Of a stretch of 5,571 nt of DNA, positions 1-5,571 are shown piece after piece. The position numbers were made by a program, and so were the translations under genes. The notes beneath the pieces were generated by a model. The model was not told where the DNA came from and did no database searches. It worked only from the letters and a program-made list of their open reading frames with translations. The DNA comes from Chloroflexota bacterium (GTDB taxonomy: Bacteria; Chloroflexota; Dormibacteria; Aeolococcales; Aeolococcaceae), in NCBI GenBank assembly GCA_003491925.1, contig DNAU01000262.1, positions 1 to 5,571 on the forward strand, in the 5' to 3' direction. How positions within the stretch are numbered: the first letter of the stretch is position 1; every line of letters begins with the position of its first letter.

Positions 1-1604
1 ACCTCGAAGAGCTGGCGGGGGATCAGCTTGCGGAGGCGCTCGACCAGGCGGCGGCCATGGAGGTTGGCCCGGTCGCGATGGACGATCATGGAGAGGGCGT
101 CGACCCGCTGCCCTCCCACCATGATGTCGAGCTTGACCAGGCGCTCGGCCCGGAACCCGGTCAGCTCGTAGTTGAGGGAGGCGTAGCCGCGGCTGCGTGA
201 CTTGAGCTGGTCATAGAAGTCGTGGATGATCTCGCCCAGGGGGAGGTCGTAGACCAGCGCCACCCGATCGCCGGTCTGGTGCTCCAGGTTCCGGAACTCG
301 CCCCGCCGCTCCTGGCAGAGCTCCATGATCGCCCCGACGTGGGCGGTGGGCACCAGGATGGTGGCGGTGCAGCGCGGCTCCTCGATCTCCTCGATCGCCG
401 AGGGGTCGGGCAGCCGCTCCGGGTTGTCGACGGGGACCACCTCGCCGGTGCGCAGCCGGACCCGGTACGCGACGGTCGGGGCGGTGGTGATCAGGCTGAG
501 GTCGAACTCCCGCTCCAGCCGCTCCTGGACGATCTCCATGTGGAGCAGCCCGAGGAACCCGCAGCGGAAGCCGAAGCCGAGAGCCGCCGAGGACTCCGGC
601 TCCCAGACCAGCGACGCGTCGTTGAGGTTGAGCTTCTCGAGGGCCTCCTTCAACTCCTGGACGTCGTCCGAGTCGATGGGGAAGATGCCGGCGTAGACCA
701 TCGGGGTGACGCTGCGGTAGCCGGGGAGCGCCGCGGCCGCCGGGCGCTCGGCCAGGGTGACGGTGTCGCCGACCTTGGAGTCGCGGACGTTCTTGATCGA
801 GGCGATCAGGTAGCCGACCTCGCCCGCGCCGAGCCCGCCGGTCGGGGTCATCACCGGACGGAAGACCCCGACCTCGTCGACCACGAACTCCTTCTCGGTC
901 GCCATCATCCGGATCCGCTCGCCGGGACTGATCGAGCCGTCGAACACCCGGACGTAGACGACCACTCCCCGGTAGGCGTCGTACTTGGCGTCGAAGATCA
1001 GGGCCGTGAGCGGAGCCTCGGGGTCCCCCCGGGGCGGGGGCACCCGGGCCACCACCGCCTCCAGGATCTCGTCGACCCCGGTCCCGTCGCGCGCCGAGGC
1101 GAGGATGGCGCCGGAGCCGGGAAGGCCGACGACCTCCTGGATCTCGCGGCGCACCAGCTCGGGGTCGGCCGCCGGGAGGTCGATCTTGTTGATCACCGGG
1201 ATCAGCTCGTGGTCGTGCTCCAGGGCGAGGTCGACGTTGGCGAGCGTCTGGGCCTCGACCCCCTGGGTGGCGTCGACCACCAGGATCGCGCCCTCGCAGG
1301 CGGCCAGTGCCCGGGAGACCTCGTAGGCGAAGTCCACGTGACCGGGGGTGTCGATGAGGTTGAGCTCGTAGGTGCGGCCGTCCCGCGCCGTGTACTCCAT
1401 CCGGACCGCCTGGGCCTTGATGGTGATGCCCCGCTCCCGCTCCAGGTCCAGGGTGTCGAGCACCTGAGCCTGCATGTCCCGCGGAGCGACCGTCCCGGTC
1501 CGCTCCAGCAGGCGGTCGGCCAGGGTGGACTTGCCGTGATCGATGTGGGCGATGATCGAGAAGTTGCGGATGGCGTCGCGGCGGACCGGGGGCACGCCGG
1601 GCAT
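1..1604 (-). CDS. lepA: Elongation factor 4 (LepA), translational GTPase, 3' end cut by window
   Basis: This is the ribosome-associated GTPase LepA/EF4, a paralogue of EF-G that acts on elongating or assembling 70S ribosomes in the cytoplasm. Translation of the minus strand gives 534 complete codons with no interruption. G1 is AHIDHGKST (residues 19-27), the switch-I Thr lies in RERGITI (56-62), G3 is DTPGH (85-89), G4 is NKID (139-142) and G5 is SA (170-171). After the G domain come the EF-Tu-like domain II (about 198-285) and LepA-typical stretches: [15 protein letters not shown] (295-309), [13 protein letters not shown] (346-358) and the C-terminal-domain segment [10 protein letters not shown] (471-480). 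Family members are about 600 residues, so roughly 65 C-terminal residues lie beyond position 1. The ATG at 1604 puts the P-loop about 20 residues in, as is usual. The nearest Shine-Dalgarno-like GAGG (1628-1631) is 23 nt away, so initiation may be weak or leader-independent. The gene lies 29 bp after the repeat-protein stop on the same strand. Identification is secure from sequence. Confidence 0.98.
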   Translation of the reverse strand, partial: MPGVPPVRRDAIRNFSIIAHIDHGKSTLADRLLERTGTVAPRDMQAQVLDTLDLERERGITIKAQAVRMEYTARDGRTYELNLIDTPGHVDFAYEVSRALAACEGAILVVDATQGVEAQTLANVDLALEHDHELIPVINKIDLPAADPELVRREIQEVVGLPGSGAILASARDGTGVDEILEAVVARVPPPRGDPEAPLTALIFDAKYDAYRGVVVYVRVFDGSISPGERIRMMATEKEFVVDEVGVFRPVMTPTGGLGAGEVGYLIASIKNVRDSKVGDTVTLAERPAAAALPGYRSVTPMVYAGIFPIDSDDVQELKEALEKLNLNDASLVWEPESSAALGFGFRCGFLGLLHMEIVQERLEREFDLSLITTAPTVAYRVRLRTGEVVPVDNPERLPDPSAIEEIEEPRCTATILVPTAHVGAIMELCQERRGEFRNLEHQTGDRVALVYDLPLGEIIHDFYDQLKSRSRGYASLNYELTGFRAERLVKLDIMVGGQRVDALSMIVHRDRANLHGRRLVERLRKLIPRQLFE

Positions 1605-1633
1605 CGTATTCGAAGCGGGGCGCGCCGCCTCGT

Positions 1634-3181
1634 TCAGTTGATGTCGACGTGGACCAGGTCGAAGGTGCTCTTGTAGGCGCTGCCGTTGCTCACCACGTAG
1701 CGGAGCTCCAGACCGGAGACGGCGGTGGCGCTGTTGATCACCGAGACCACCGAGATGGTCTGCGTGGCCATGGTGGTGGTCTCGTTGGCGGTCGAGAAGG
1801 CGGTCCAGGTGGAGCCGCTGTTGGCGGACACCTCGATGTAGGTGGTGGTGCCGGCGCCCGGGGTGGCGCTCGCGTCGGACACCAGGGTCACCACCGCCGA
1901 GGTCACCGGGGCCCCGCTGGCCACGGCGGGGGTGAAGGTCCACTGCAGGTACTGGGTGGCGACCGGCGCGAACCAGCTCGAACCGCCGTTGGTGGTTTCC
2001 CGGAGATAGCCCGCGCCGCCCGTCCCTTCCGAACCGACCGCGTAGCAGTTGAGCGCGGAGAGGCAGTCGAAGCCCCAGATGTCGTAGGTGGTCCCGGAGG
2101 TCTGGGCGGTCCAGGTGGTGCCCCCGTTGGTGGTGGCGACGATCACCCCGGCGGCTCCGGCCGCCCAGCACTGGGTGGTCGAGACACAGCTCACCTCGTT
2201 GAGCACCTGGGTGGTCCCCGCAGTCTGGGCCGTCCAGGTGGTGCCGCCGTTGGCGGTCACCAGGATCACCCCGTTGGCTCCCACGACCCAGCACTGGGTG
2301 GTCGAGACGCAGTCGATGGCGTTGAGCACCTGGGTGGAACCCGAGGTCTGCGCCGTCCAGGTGGTGCCGCCGTTGGTGGTCGCCACGATGGTGCCGGCCG
2401 CCCCCACCGCCCAACCGTCGCTGGCGTTGACGAACCAGCCCCCGTACCAGACCGGGTGCGACGGGGTGGTCTCCTCGGTCCAGGTGGCGCCGCCGTTGGT
2501 GCTGGCCCAGACGTACCCCTGGTAGGTGTACGTCCAGCACTGGCTGGTGTTGGCGCAGCCCATCCAGTCAGGGGACTGGCCGCCGAGCAGGGTGGCGGCG
2601 GCGCCCCAGTTGTTGGTGGTGGTGTAGGTGGTGCCGCCCGCCGCCGCCATGGCGGTGAGGTTGGCGGCGGTGAACGCCGTGCCGCCGGTGCCGATGGTGT
2701 CATCGGTGCCCCCCGTCGGTGGCAGCGACAACGCCATGTCGACGCTGGGGGTGGCCACCCAGCCCGGTGGCCCCGAGAAGACCTCGTAGTAGTACTGGGT
2801 GTTGTAGGCGGCGGTGGCGTCGGTGTAGGTGGTCGCGGTTCCGGCCAGGGTGGCGATGGTCGCGTAGGTGCCGGTCGGCGAGGTCGCCCGCTCCACCGTG
2901 ATCCCCGGGCTGCCGCTGACCGCCGTCCAGGAGAGGGTCACCGTGCCGGAGGTGTCGTTGCAGGACGCGTAGGGCGTCGAGCCGCCACTGCAGTGGAGGG
3001 AGGCGACCGGGACCGCGGCCGCGGTCACCGCGGCGACGGTGTTGGTCGGGTTCTCGGTCAGGCCCTGCCAGGCGCCCAGGACTCCCCAGCCGACCAGGGC
3101 GCCGGCTCCCGCCACCGTCGCCAGGACGGCGGAGACGAGCTGCCAGCGCCGGAGCCTGAGACCGCGCGCGGAGACGAACAT
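1634..3181 (-). CDS. Exported FN3 and BNR/Ycf48-like repeat protein, function unknown
   Basis: A 515-residue cell-surface or secreted protein. Visible from the N-terminus: a basic start (RLRRW, 9-13); a hydrophobic segment at about 14-38 acting as signal peptide or anchor (no lipobox Cys), in a layout reminiscent of SipW-type substrates; a fibronectin-III-like beta domain at about 57-152 ([14 protein letters not shown]); five BNR/Asp-box-like motifs, xxNGGxxW, at 227, 268, 309, 350 and 396; and a Ser/Thr-rich beta domain at about 410-515. Most blades carry C-x5-C followed by W or Y (209/215, 291/297, 332/338, 373/379), consistent with disulfides outside the cell. Homologous repeats occur in the photosystem II assembly factor Ycf48, but nothing here indicates photosynthesis, and non-photosynthetic relatives are common. 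The repeats probably form a beta-propeller used for binding; ligand unknown. The ATG at 3181 has AGGGTG just upstream and places the signal segment correctly. The gene reads into lepA after 29 bp. Domain calls are by eye. Confidence 0.9.
   Translation of the reverse strand: MFVSARGLRLRRWQLVSAVLATVAGAGALVGWGVLGAWQGLTENPTNTVAAVTAAAVPVASLHCSGGSTPYASCNDTSGTVTLSWTAVSGSPGITVERATSPTGTYATIATLAGTATTYTDATAAYNTQYYYEVFSGPPGWVATPSVDMALSLPPTGGTDDTIGTGGTAFTAANLTAMAAAGGTTYTTTNNWGAAATLLGGQSPDWMGCANTSQCWTYTYQGYVWASTNGGATWTEETTPSHPVWYGGWFVNASDGWAVGAAGTIVATTNGGTTWTAQTSGSTQVLNAIDCVSTTQCWVVGANGVILVTANGGTTWTAQTAGTTQVLNEVSCVSTTQCWAAGAAGVIVATTNGGTTWTAQTSGTTYDIWGFDCLSALNCYAVGSEGTGGAGYLRETTNGGSSWFAPVATQYLQWTFTPAVASGAPVTSAVVTLVSDASATPGAGTTTYIEVSANSGSTWTAFSTANETTTMATQTISVVSVINSATAVSGLELRYVVSNGSAYKSTFDLVHVDIN
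2012..2503 (-). repeat. Four tandem 123-bp (41-residue) coding repeats
   Basis: Units lie at 2381-2503, 2258-2380, 2135-2257 and 2012-2134, each starting at the xxNGGxxW motif. On the plus strand the anchor GTCCAGGTGG occurs at 2109, 2232, 2355 and 2478, exactly 123 bp apart. The two middle units (residues 268-308 and 309-349) share 30 of 41 residues. The outer units are more diverged, and a fifth NGGSSW copy (1973-1996) follows at a 46-residue spacing. This fits in-frame blade duplication within a propeller. Confidence 0.9.
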
Positions 3182-3183
3182 GG

Positions 3184-3189
3184 CACCCT
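3184..3189 (-). promoter_or_regulatory. Ribosome binding site of the repeat protein
   Basis: AGGGTG reads on the minus strand 2 nt before the ATG at 3181, or 4 nt if only AGGG is counted. The spacing is short, but it is the only purine-rich candidate and supports this start. Confidence 0.45.
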
Positions 3190-3266
3190 GACAGTAGGGG
3201 CGCCGAACGACGCGAGAGCGGCTCCAGCGTCACGCCTCCGTCACCGCCCGCAGCAATCCGATCACA

Positions 3267-3281
3267 GCCGGCGGAGCCGGC
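3267..3281. repeat. Short inverted repeat GCCGGC-GGA-GCCGGC
   Basis: Two copies of the self-palindromic hexamer GCCGGC flank a 3-nt spacer, giving a 6-bp stem or a small dyad operator candidate. It directly abuts the larger hairpin to its right. In DNA this GC-rich it could be chance. Confidence 0.35.
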
Positions 3282-3308
3282 CCGGGCGGCGAAGGCCCGT
3301 CGCCCGGG
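3281..3308 (+). promoter_or_regulatory. GC-rich hairpin overlapping the MFS ribosome binding site
   Basis: The arm CCCGGGCG (3281-3288) pairs perfectly with CGCCCGGG (3301-3308). In RNA the stem extends inward by a G-U, C-G and G-C pair (3289-3291 with 3298-3300), giving 11 bp and a 6-nt loop, AAGGCC (3292-3297). The 3' arm contains the first three bases of the Shine-Dalgarno GGGAGG. No U-run follows, so it is not a simple intrinsic terminator. It could dampen or regulate translation of the transporter, which is inference only. Confidence 0.5.
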
Positions 3309-3311
3309 AGG
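3306..3311 (+). promoter_or_regulatory. Shine-Dalgarno GGGAGG of the MFS gene
   Basis: GGGAGG lies 4 nt before the ATG at 3316, slightly short spacing but a strong match to the anti-SD sequence. It fixes the start, which leaves about 24 residues before the first membrane segment. Confidence 0.7.
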
Positions 3312-3315
3312 CCTG

Positions 3316-4623
3316 ATGCGATCATGGGCGGCCGTGCTGGAGCTGATCCGCGCCCTGCTCACCCGCCGGCTGGAGCCCGTTCACCGCCTGCTGCTCGCCC
3401 AACTCGTGATGTTCGCGGGCATCGCCGCCCTCTTCCCGGTGGTGCCGCTCTACGTCCGGGCCCACGGCGGCAGCTCCGCCGACATCGCCCTCTTCGTGGC
3501 CGGCCCCCTGGTCTCGAACACCCTGGCCCAGGTGCCCGCCGGCCACCTCGTCGATCGGGTCGGCCGCAAGCCGGTGCTGATCGGGAGCCGGCTGGCTTTC
3601 GCGGTCCTCTCCTTCGCCCTCTTCGCGAACCTGGGGCCACTCTGGCTGCTGGCCCTGCTCCGGGTGGGACAGGGCGCGGCCAGCGGCGCCTACCTCCCGG
3701 CGCTCCGGACGGCGCTTGCCGATCTCACTCCGGCCGGGCACCGGGGCAGCCGCTACGCACAGCTCCAGGCCTGCGAGATGGTGGGGCTCCTGGTCGGCCC
3801 GGCGCTGGGCGGAGCCATCGCCCTCTGGCAGTACTCGGGGATCTTCGCGGCCTCGGGGGTCTCGGTCCTGGTTGGGCTCGGCACCCTGGCCCGGATGCCC
3901 GAGACCCGCGGGATCCCCGGCTCCATCGTGGGCGACCCGGGCGCTTCGGGCCGCTTCCCCGATCCCCAGGAGGCAGCCGGCGCGGAGGTGGGCCCGGGCC
4001 CGGGCTCGCCCGAGGCCGGCCCTGCCCCACCCCGGTGGTGGGCGCGCCGGTCGCTGCTGCTGCCGGCCGCCACCCTGGCCGCGGTCGGCGCCCTCTTCAA
4101 CATGTATGACGTCGTCTGGCCCCAGTACCTGAGCGCCCGCGGCTACGACAGCCTGGTGATCGGGCTCTCCATCTCCCTCTTCGCGGTGCCGATCCTGCTC
4201 CTCGCCGGGCGCGCCGGGAGGCTCAGCGACCGGGCCAACCGGCGGGCGCTGGTCCCCACGGCGCTCGTCGTGGGCGCAGCCTGCGCGGCCACCTACCCCC
4301 TGCTGCGCAGCATCTATCCGATCCTCCTGGTGGGGACGGTGGAGGCGGTGGCCTGGGTGGTCGTGGAGCCCACCCTCTACGCGGTGGTCAGCGACTCCGC
4401 CGAGGCGGCGATCCGCGGGCGCGCCATGGGCCTCGGGGGGTTCTTCGAGGCCGGCGGCGGGGCCCTCGGCGCGGGGGTGCTCGGCACCCTGTACGGGATC
4501 GGCCCGCCGCTCCCCTTCCTGGGCGGCGCCGGCCTGTGCCTGCTCGCCGCGGCCGCCTGCGCCGCCGGCCTGCCGGCCCACCGGACCCTCGGGCCGGGGG
4601 GCTCCGAGGCCGTCCCAGCCTGA
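3316..4623 (+). CDS. Major facilitator superfamily transporter, drug/H+ antiporter-like
   Basis: A 435-residue inner-membrane protein with about twelve hydrophobic segments, six on each side of a central Gly/Pro-rich cytoplasmic loop (about 193-245). MFS motif A is seen as GHLVDRVGRK (76-85) in the loop between TM2 and TM3, and a degenerate second copy, GRLSDRANRR (301-310), sits at the equivalent place in the C-terminal half. TM4 carries RVGQGAASG (116-124), resembling motif B. TM5 carries GLLVGPALGG (157-166), resembling the antiporter motif C seen in H+-coupled drug exporters. Length and layout are typical for the family. Proton-driven efflux of a small molecule is the most likely activity. 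The substrate cannot be read from sequence, and a sugar or metabolite exporter is possible. The gene stands alone on its strand, divergent from the repeat protein and convergent with the four-TM gene 7 bp away. No regulator gene is adjacent. Its GGGAGG site lies partly inside a hairpin. Confidence 0.93.
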   Translation: MRSWAAVLELIRALLTRRLEPVHRLLLAQLVMFAGIAALFPVVPLYVRAHGGSSADIALFVAGPLVSNTLAQVPAGHLVDRVGRKPVLIGSRLAFAVLSFALFANLGPLWLLALLRVGQGAASGAYLPALRTALADLTPAGHRGSRYAQLQACEMVGLLVGPALGGAIALWQYSGIFAASGVSVLVGLGTLARMPETRGIPGSIVGDPGASGRFPDPQEAAGAEVGPGPGSPEAGPAPPRWWARRSLLLPAATLAAVGALFNMYDVVWPQYLSARGYDSLVIGLSISLFAVPILLLAGRAGRLSDRANRRALVPTALVVGAACAATYPLLRSIYPILLVGTVEAVAWVVVEPTLYAVVSDSAEAAIRGRAMGLGGFFEAGGGALGAGVLGTLYGIGPPLPFLGGAGLCLLAAAACAAGLPAHRTLGPGGSEAVPA

Positions 4624-4630
4624 CCCTGGC

Positions 4631-5035
4631 TCAGCCGGTCGAGACGGCGCGGAACGCCAGCAGGAGGGCCACGACGAAGCCGGCGACCAGGGTCCACGCC
4701 TCCCGGCGCGGGGCCGTCCCGCGGCTGAAGAGGAGGGTGAGCGGGAGGGTGACCAGGGTCAGCGGACCGTACATGAGGTGGAGCCCCTCGGCGGGGCGCT
4801 GCCCGGCGATCAGAAGGCTGATCCCGCCCACCCCCTGCAGCACCACCGCGGCGAAGGCCAGCCAGAGGTACGACCGGACGGTGGGCAGCAGGCTGCCGTT
4901 GCGAACCGCCAGGGCGCCGAGCACCACCCCGGCGGCGAGCACGATCAGGAGGGCGTCACCCAGCCGCTCGTGGACGCTGACCAGTGCTCCGAGCGCGCCC
5001 GACGGCTGGCCCGCGACCAGAGCCCACCGGCTCAC
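4631..5035 (-). CDS. Small four-TM membrane protein, unknown function
   Basis: A 134-residue protein starting at GTG 5035. That start is chosen because it overlaps the upstream stop as GTGA and has GAGGTGG 7 nt upstream. A longer open frame from 5263 exists, but its extra N-terminus is Arg/Gly/Pro-rich shadow sequence over the upstream gene. Four hydrophobic segments lie at about 25-45, 54-77, 86-103 and 112-131. H22 (VHERLG) sits at the start of the first and H86 (GLHLMYG) at the start of the third, so both would face the same membrane side. The paired histidines loosely recall four-helix haem-binding modules such as one half of haem A synthase, but I do not recognise the family and do not claim haem binding. 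It is probably translated together with the soluble protein upstream. It ends tail to tail with the transporter. Confidence 0.82.
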   Translation of the reverse strand: MSRWALVAGQPSGALGALVSVHERLGDALLIVLAAGVVLGALAVRNGSLLPTVRSYLWLAFAAVVLQGVGGISLLIAGQRPAEGLHLMYGPLTLVTLPLTLLFSRGTAPRREAWTLVAGFVVALLLAFRAVSTG

Positions 5036-5571
5036 CGCAGCACCACCTCGAGCCGGCTCGAGGGCAGGCTCGTGTAGAGGCTCCCGGCCGGTGCCCAGCC
5101 CGCGTCGGTGCCGGAGGGGACCAGGAGCGCCAGATGGTCGCCGATGCGCCGCCGCCAGCCGCGCGGCGATGCGGGCGGGGTGAGATCCACCGGCTCCCCG
5201 TCCACCAGGGCGCCGTGGGTGGCGTCCGCCGCGGCCGCGAAGACGTCGACCAGCTCCCACCACGAGTCCTCGTCCACCCGGAGCACGACCTCGTCCATGC
5301 CGGGCAGCGCCAGGGCCGCCTCGACCACCGCCCCACCCGAGGTGACCAGCGACTCGAGATGGACCGCCAGCCCGCGCCAGCTCGCCTCCTGGGCGTGGAT
5401 GAGCGGCTGGCCCCGGCCCGTGCCGAGGCTGCGGAAGCGCTCGGTGACGCGCAGCCCCAGCCGGCCGAGCTCGGTGAGCGCGCTGCTGAGCGGCCAGGGA
5501 CCGGCTCCGGCAGGCCGGCGGCAGCGCAGCCGGACGCAGCTCTCCTCCACGGTGGGGATGTGGACCCGCCA
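5032..5571 (-). CDS. Unrecognised soluble protein, C-terminal 179 residues, 5' end outside window
   Basis: The frame is open to the right edge. The last visible residues upstream of the internal GTG at 5550 (WRVHIPT) read smoothly into what follows, and that GTG has no Shine-Dalgarno, so the true start is probably beyond the window; a start at GTG 5550 (172 residues) is the alternative. The sequence alternates predicted strands and helices (CVRLRCR, then LTELGRLGLRVTERF, AVVEAALAL, EVVLRVDED, WWELVDVFAAAADA). It has no signal peptide or membrane segment in the visible part, and ends in a strand, SRLEVVLR. I do not recognise a domain. Coding status is supported by the balanced composition in this frame and by the 4-bp GTGA overlap with the four-TM gene, which suggests a shared operon and perhaps a shared function at the membrane. 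Confidence 0.75.
   Translation of the reverse strand, partial: WRVHIPTVEESCVRLRCRRPAGAGPWPLSSALTELGRLGLRVTERFRSLGTGRGQPLIHAQEASWRGLAVHLESLVTSGGAVVEAALALPGMDEVVLRVDEDSWWELVDVFAAAADATHGALVDGEPVDLTPPASPRGWRRRIGDHLALLVPSGTDAGWAPAGSLYTSLPSSRLEVVLR
5043..5049 (-). promoter_or_regulatory. Shine-Dalgarno GAGGTGG of the four-TM gene
   Basis: GAGGTGG on the minus strand lies 7 nt before the GTG at 5035, inside the end of the upstream gene. It decides the GTG start over the longer frame from 5263. Its first four bases belong to a perfect palindrome. Confidence 0.7.
5046..5063 (-). promoter_or_regulatory. Perfect 18-bp palindrome covering the coupled gene's ribosome binding site
   Basis: CCTCGAGCCGGCTCGAGG is its own reverse complement. 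In RNA it can fold into a 7-bp stem with a CCGG tetraloop, hiding the GAGG of the downstream Shine-Dalgarno. A ribosome finishing the upstream gene would open it, which fits the 4-bp stop/start overlap. The fold is seen in sequence; the coupling role is inferred. Confidence 0.5.

Larger units (their letters stand above)
3182..3315. promoter_or_regulatory. Divergent intergenic region between repeat protein and MFS gene
   Basis: These 134 bp separate two divergently oriented genes, so promoters for both probably lie here or just inside the opposite gene. I see no convincing -35/-10 pair on either strand. The best minus-strand hexamer is TACTGT (3191-3196), which would give an almost leaderless transcript for the repeat protein and has no matching -35. 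The right half holds two GC-rich inverted repeats. Confidence 0.5.

Noticed and set aside
1619..1626. 8-bp palindrome GGCGCGCC before lepA
   Set aside because: Too short to stand out in DNA this GC-rich, and no stem extension is possible.
222..1676. 484-residue plus-strand open frame opposite lepA
   Set aside because: It is rich in Asp, Gly, Arg, Val and His with no domain, and lies antisense to an unmistakable lepA. High G+C makes stops rare in this frame.
2012..2503. Tandem repeats considered as a CRISPR or mobile repeat array
   Set aside because: The period is exactly 41 codons, in frame, with BNR motifs conserved at protein level, so it is a protein domain repeat.
1634..3181. Assigning the repeat protein as a photosystem II assembly factor
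   Set aside because: Only the repeat type resembles Ycf48. The extra domains, cysteines and absence of photosynthesis genes argue against that role.
1649..3316. 555-residue plus-strand open frame opposite the repeat protein
   Set aside because: Gly/Val/Arg/His-rich low-complexity translation that mirrors the 123-bp repeats. The minus-strand frame has a signal segment, domains and a start with an SD.
4564..4577. 5-bp hairpin GCCGG-CCTG-CCGGC near the end of the MFS gene as terminator
   Set aside because: It lies inside coding sequence about 45 bp before the stop, is short, and has no T-run.
3322..4581. 419-residue minus-strand open frame opposite the MFS gene
   Set aside because: Composition is Gly/Ala/Arg/Glu/Gln-rich and unstructured, while the plus strand gives a complete 12-TM transporter with motif A.
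5036..5263. N-terminal extension of the four-TM protein from an ATG at 5263
   Set aside because: The added residues are Arg/Gly/Pro-rich shadow of the upstream gene. The GTG at 5035 has an SD and a stop/start overlap.

Overview
The window is about 70% G+C by eye. It is densely coding on both strands and uses GTG as well as ATG starts. No rRNA, tRNA, CRISPR array, insertion sequence or integrase is visible. The composition, the GTG starts and the secreted Ycf48-like repeat protein with CxxxxxCW motifs suggest a high-GC soil-type bacterium, such as Actinomycetota, Chloroflexota or the Dormibacterota-like lineages. This is an inference from general style, and no marker here fixes the phylum.

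There are five genes. (1) Positions 1-1604, minus strand: lepA (elongation factor 4), cut by the left edge, with about 534 residues visible. It is certain from its GTPase motifs and its LepA-type sequence throughout. (2) Positions 1634-3181, minus strand: a complete 515-residue exported or membrane-anchored protein. It has an N-terminal hydrophobic segment, a fibronectin-III-like domain, about five BNR/Ycf48-like propeller repeats with an exact 123-bp DNA period, and a C-terminal beta-rich domain. It ends 29 bp before lepA and may share its transcript. (3) Positions 3182-3315: a divergent intergenic region with two GC-rich inverted repeats, one of which covers part of the ribosome binding site of the next gene. 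(4) Positions 3316-4623, plus strand: a complete 12-TM major facilitator superfamily transporter with drug/H+ antiporter-like motifs. (5) Positions 4631-5035, minus strand: a small four-TM membrane protein of unknown function, tail to tail with the transporter and only 7 bp away. (6) Positions 5032-5571, minus strand: the C-terminal 179 residues of an unrecognised soluble protein, whose stop codon overlaps the start of the four-TM gene (GTGA, 4 bp).

The likely transcription units are three. One is the unknown soluble protein plus the four-TM protein (minus), which are translationally coupled. Another is the MFS gene alone (plus). The third is the repeat protein followed by lepA (minus). No pathway clearly joins all five genes. 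LepA is ordinary housekeeping. The parts that merit attention are the cysteine-patterned repeat protein beside lepA, the uncharacterised two-gene unit at the right edge, and two RNA-hairpin candidates that overlap ribosome binding sites. No stretch longer than 300 bases is without a gene, and I see no clear new multi-gene system.
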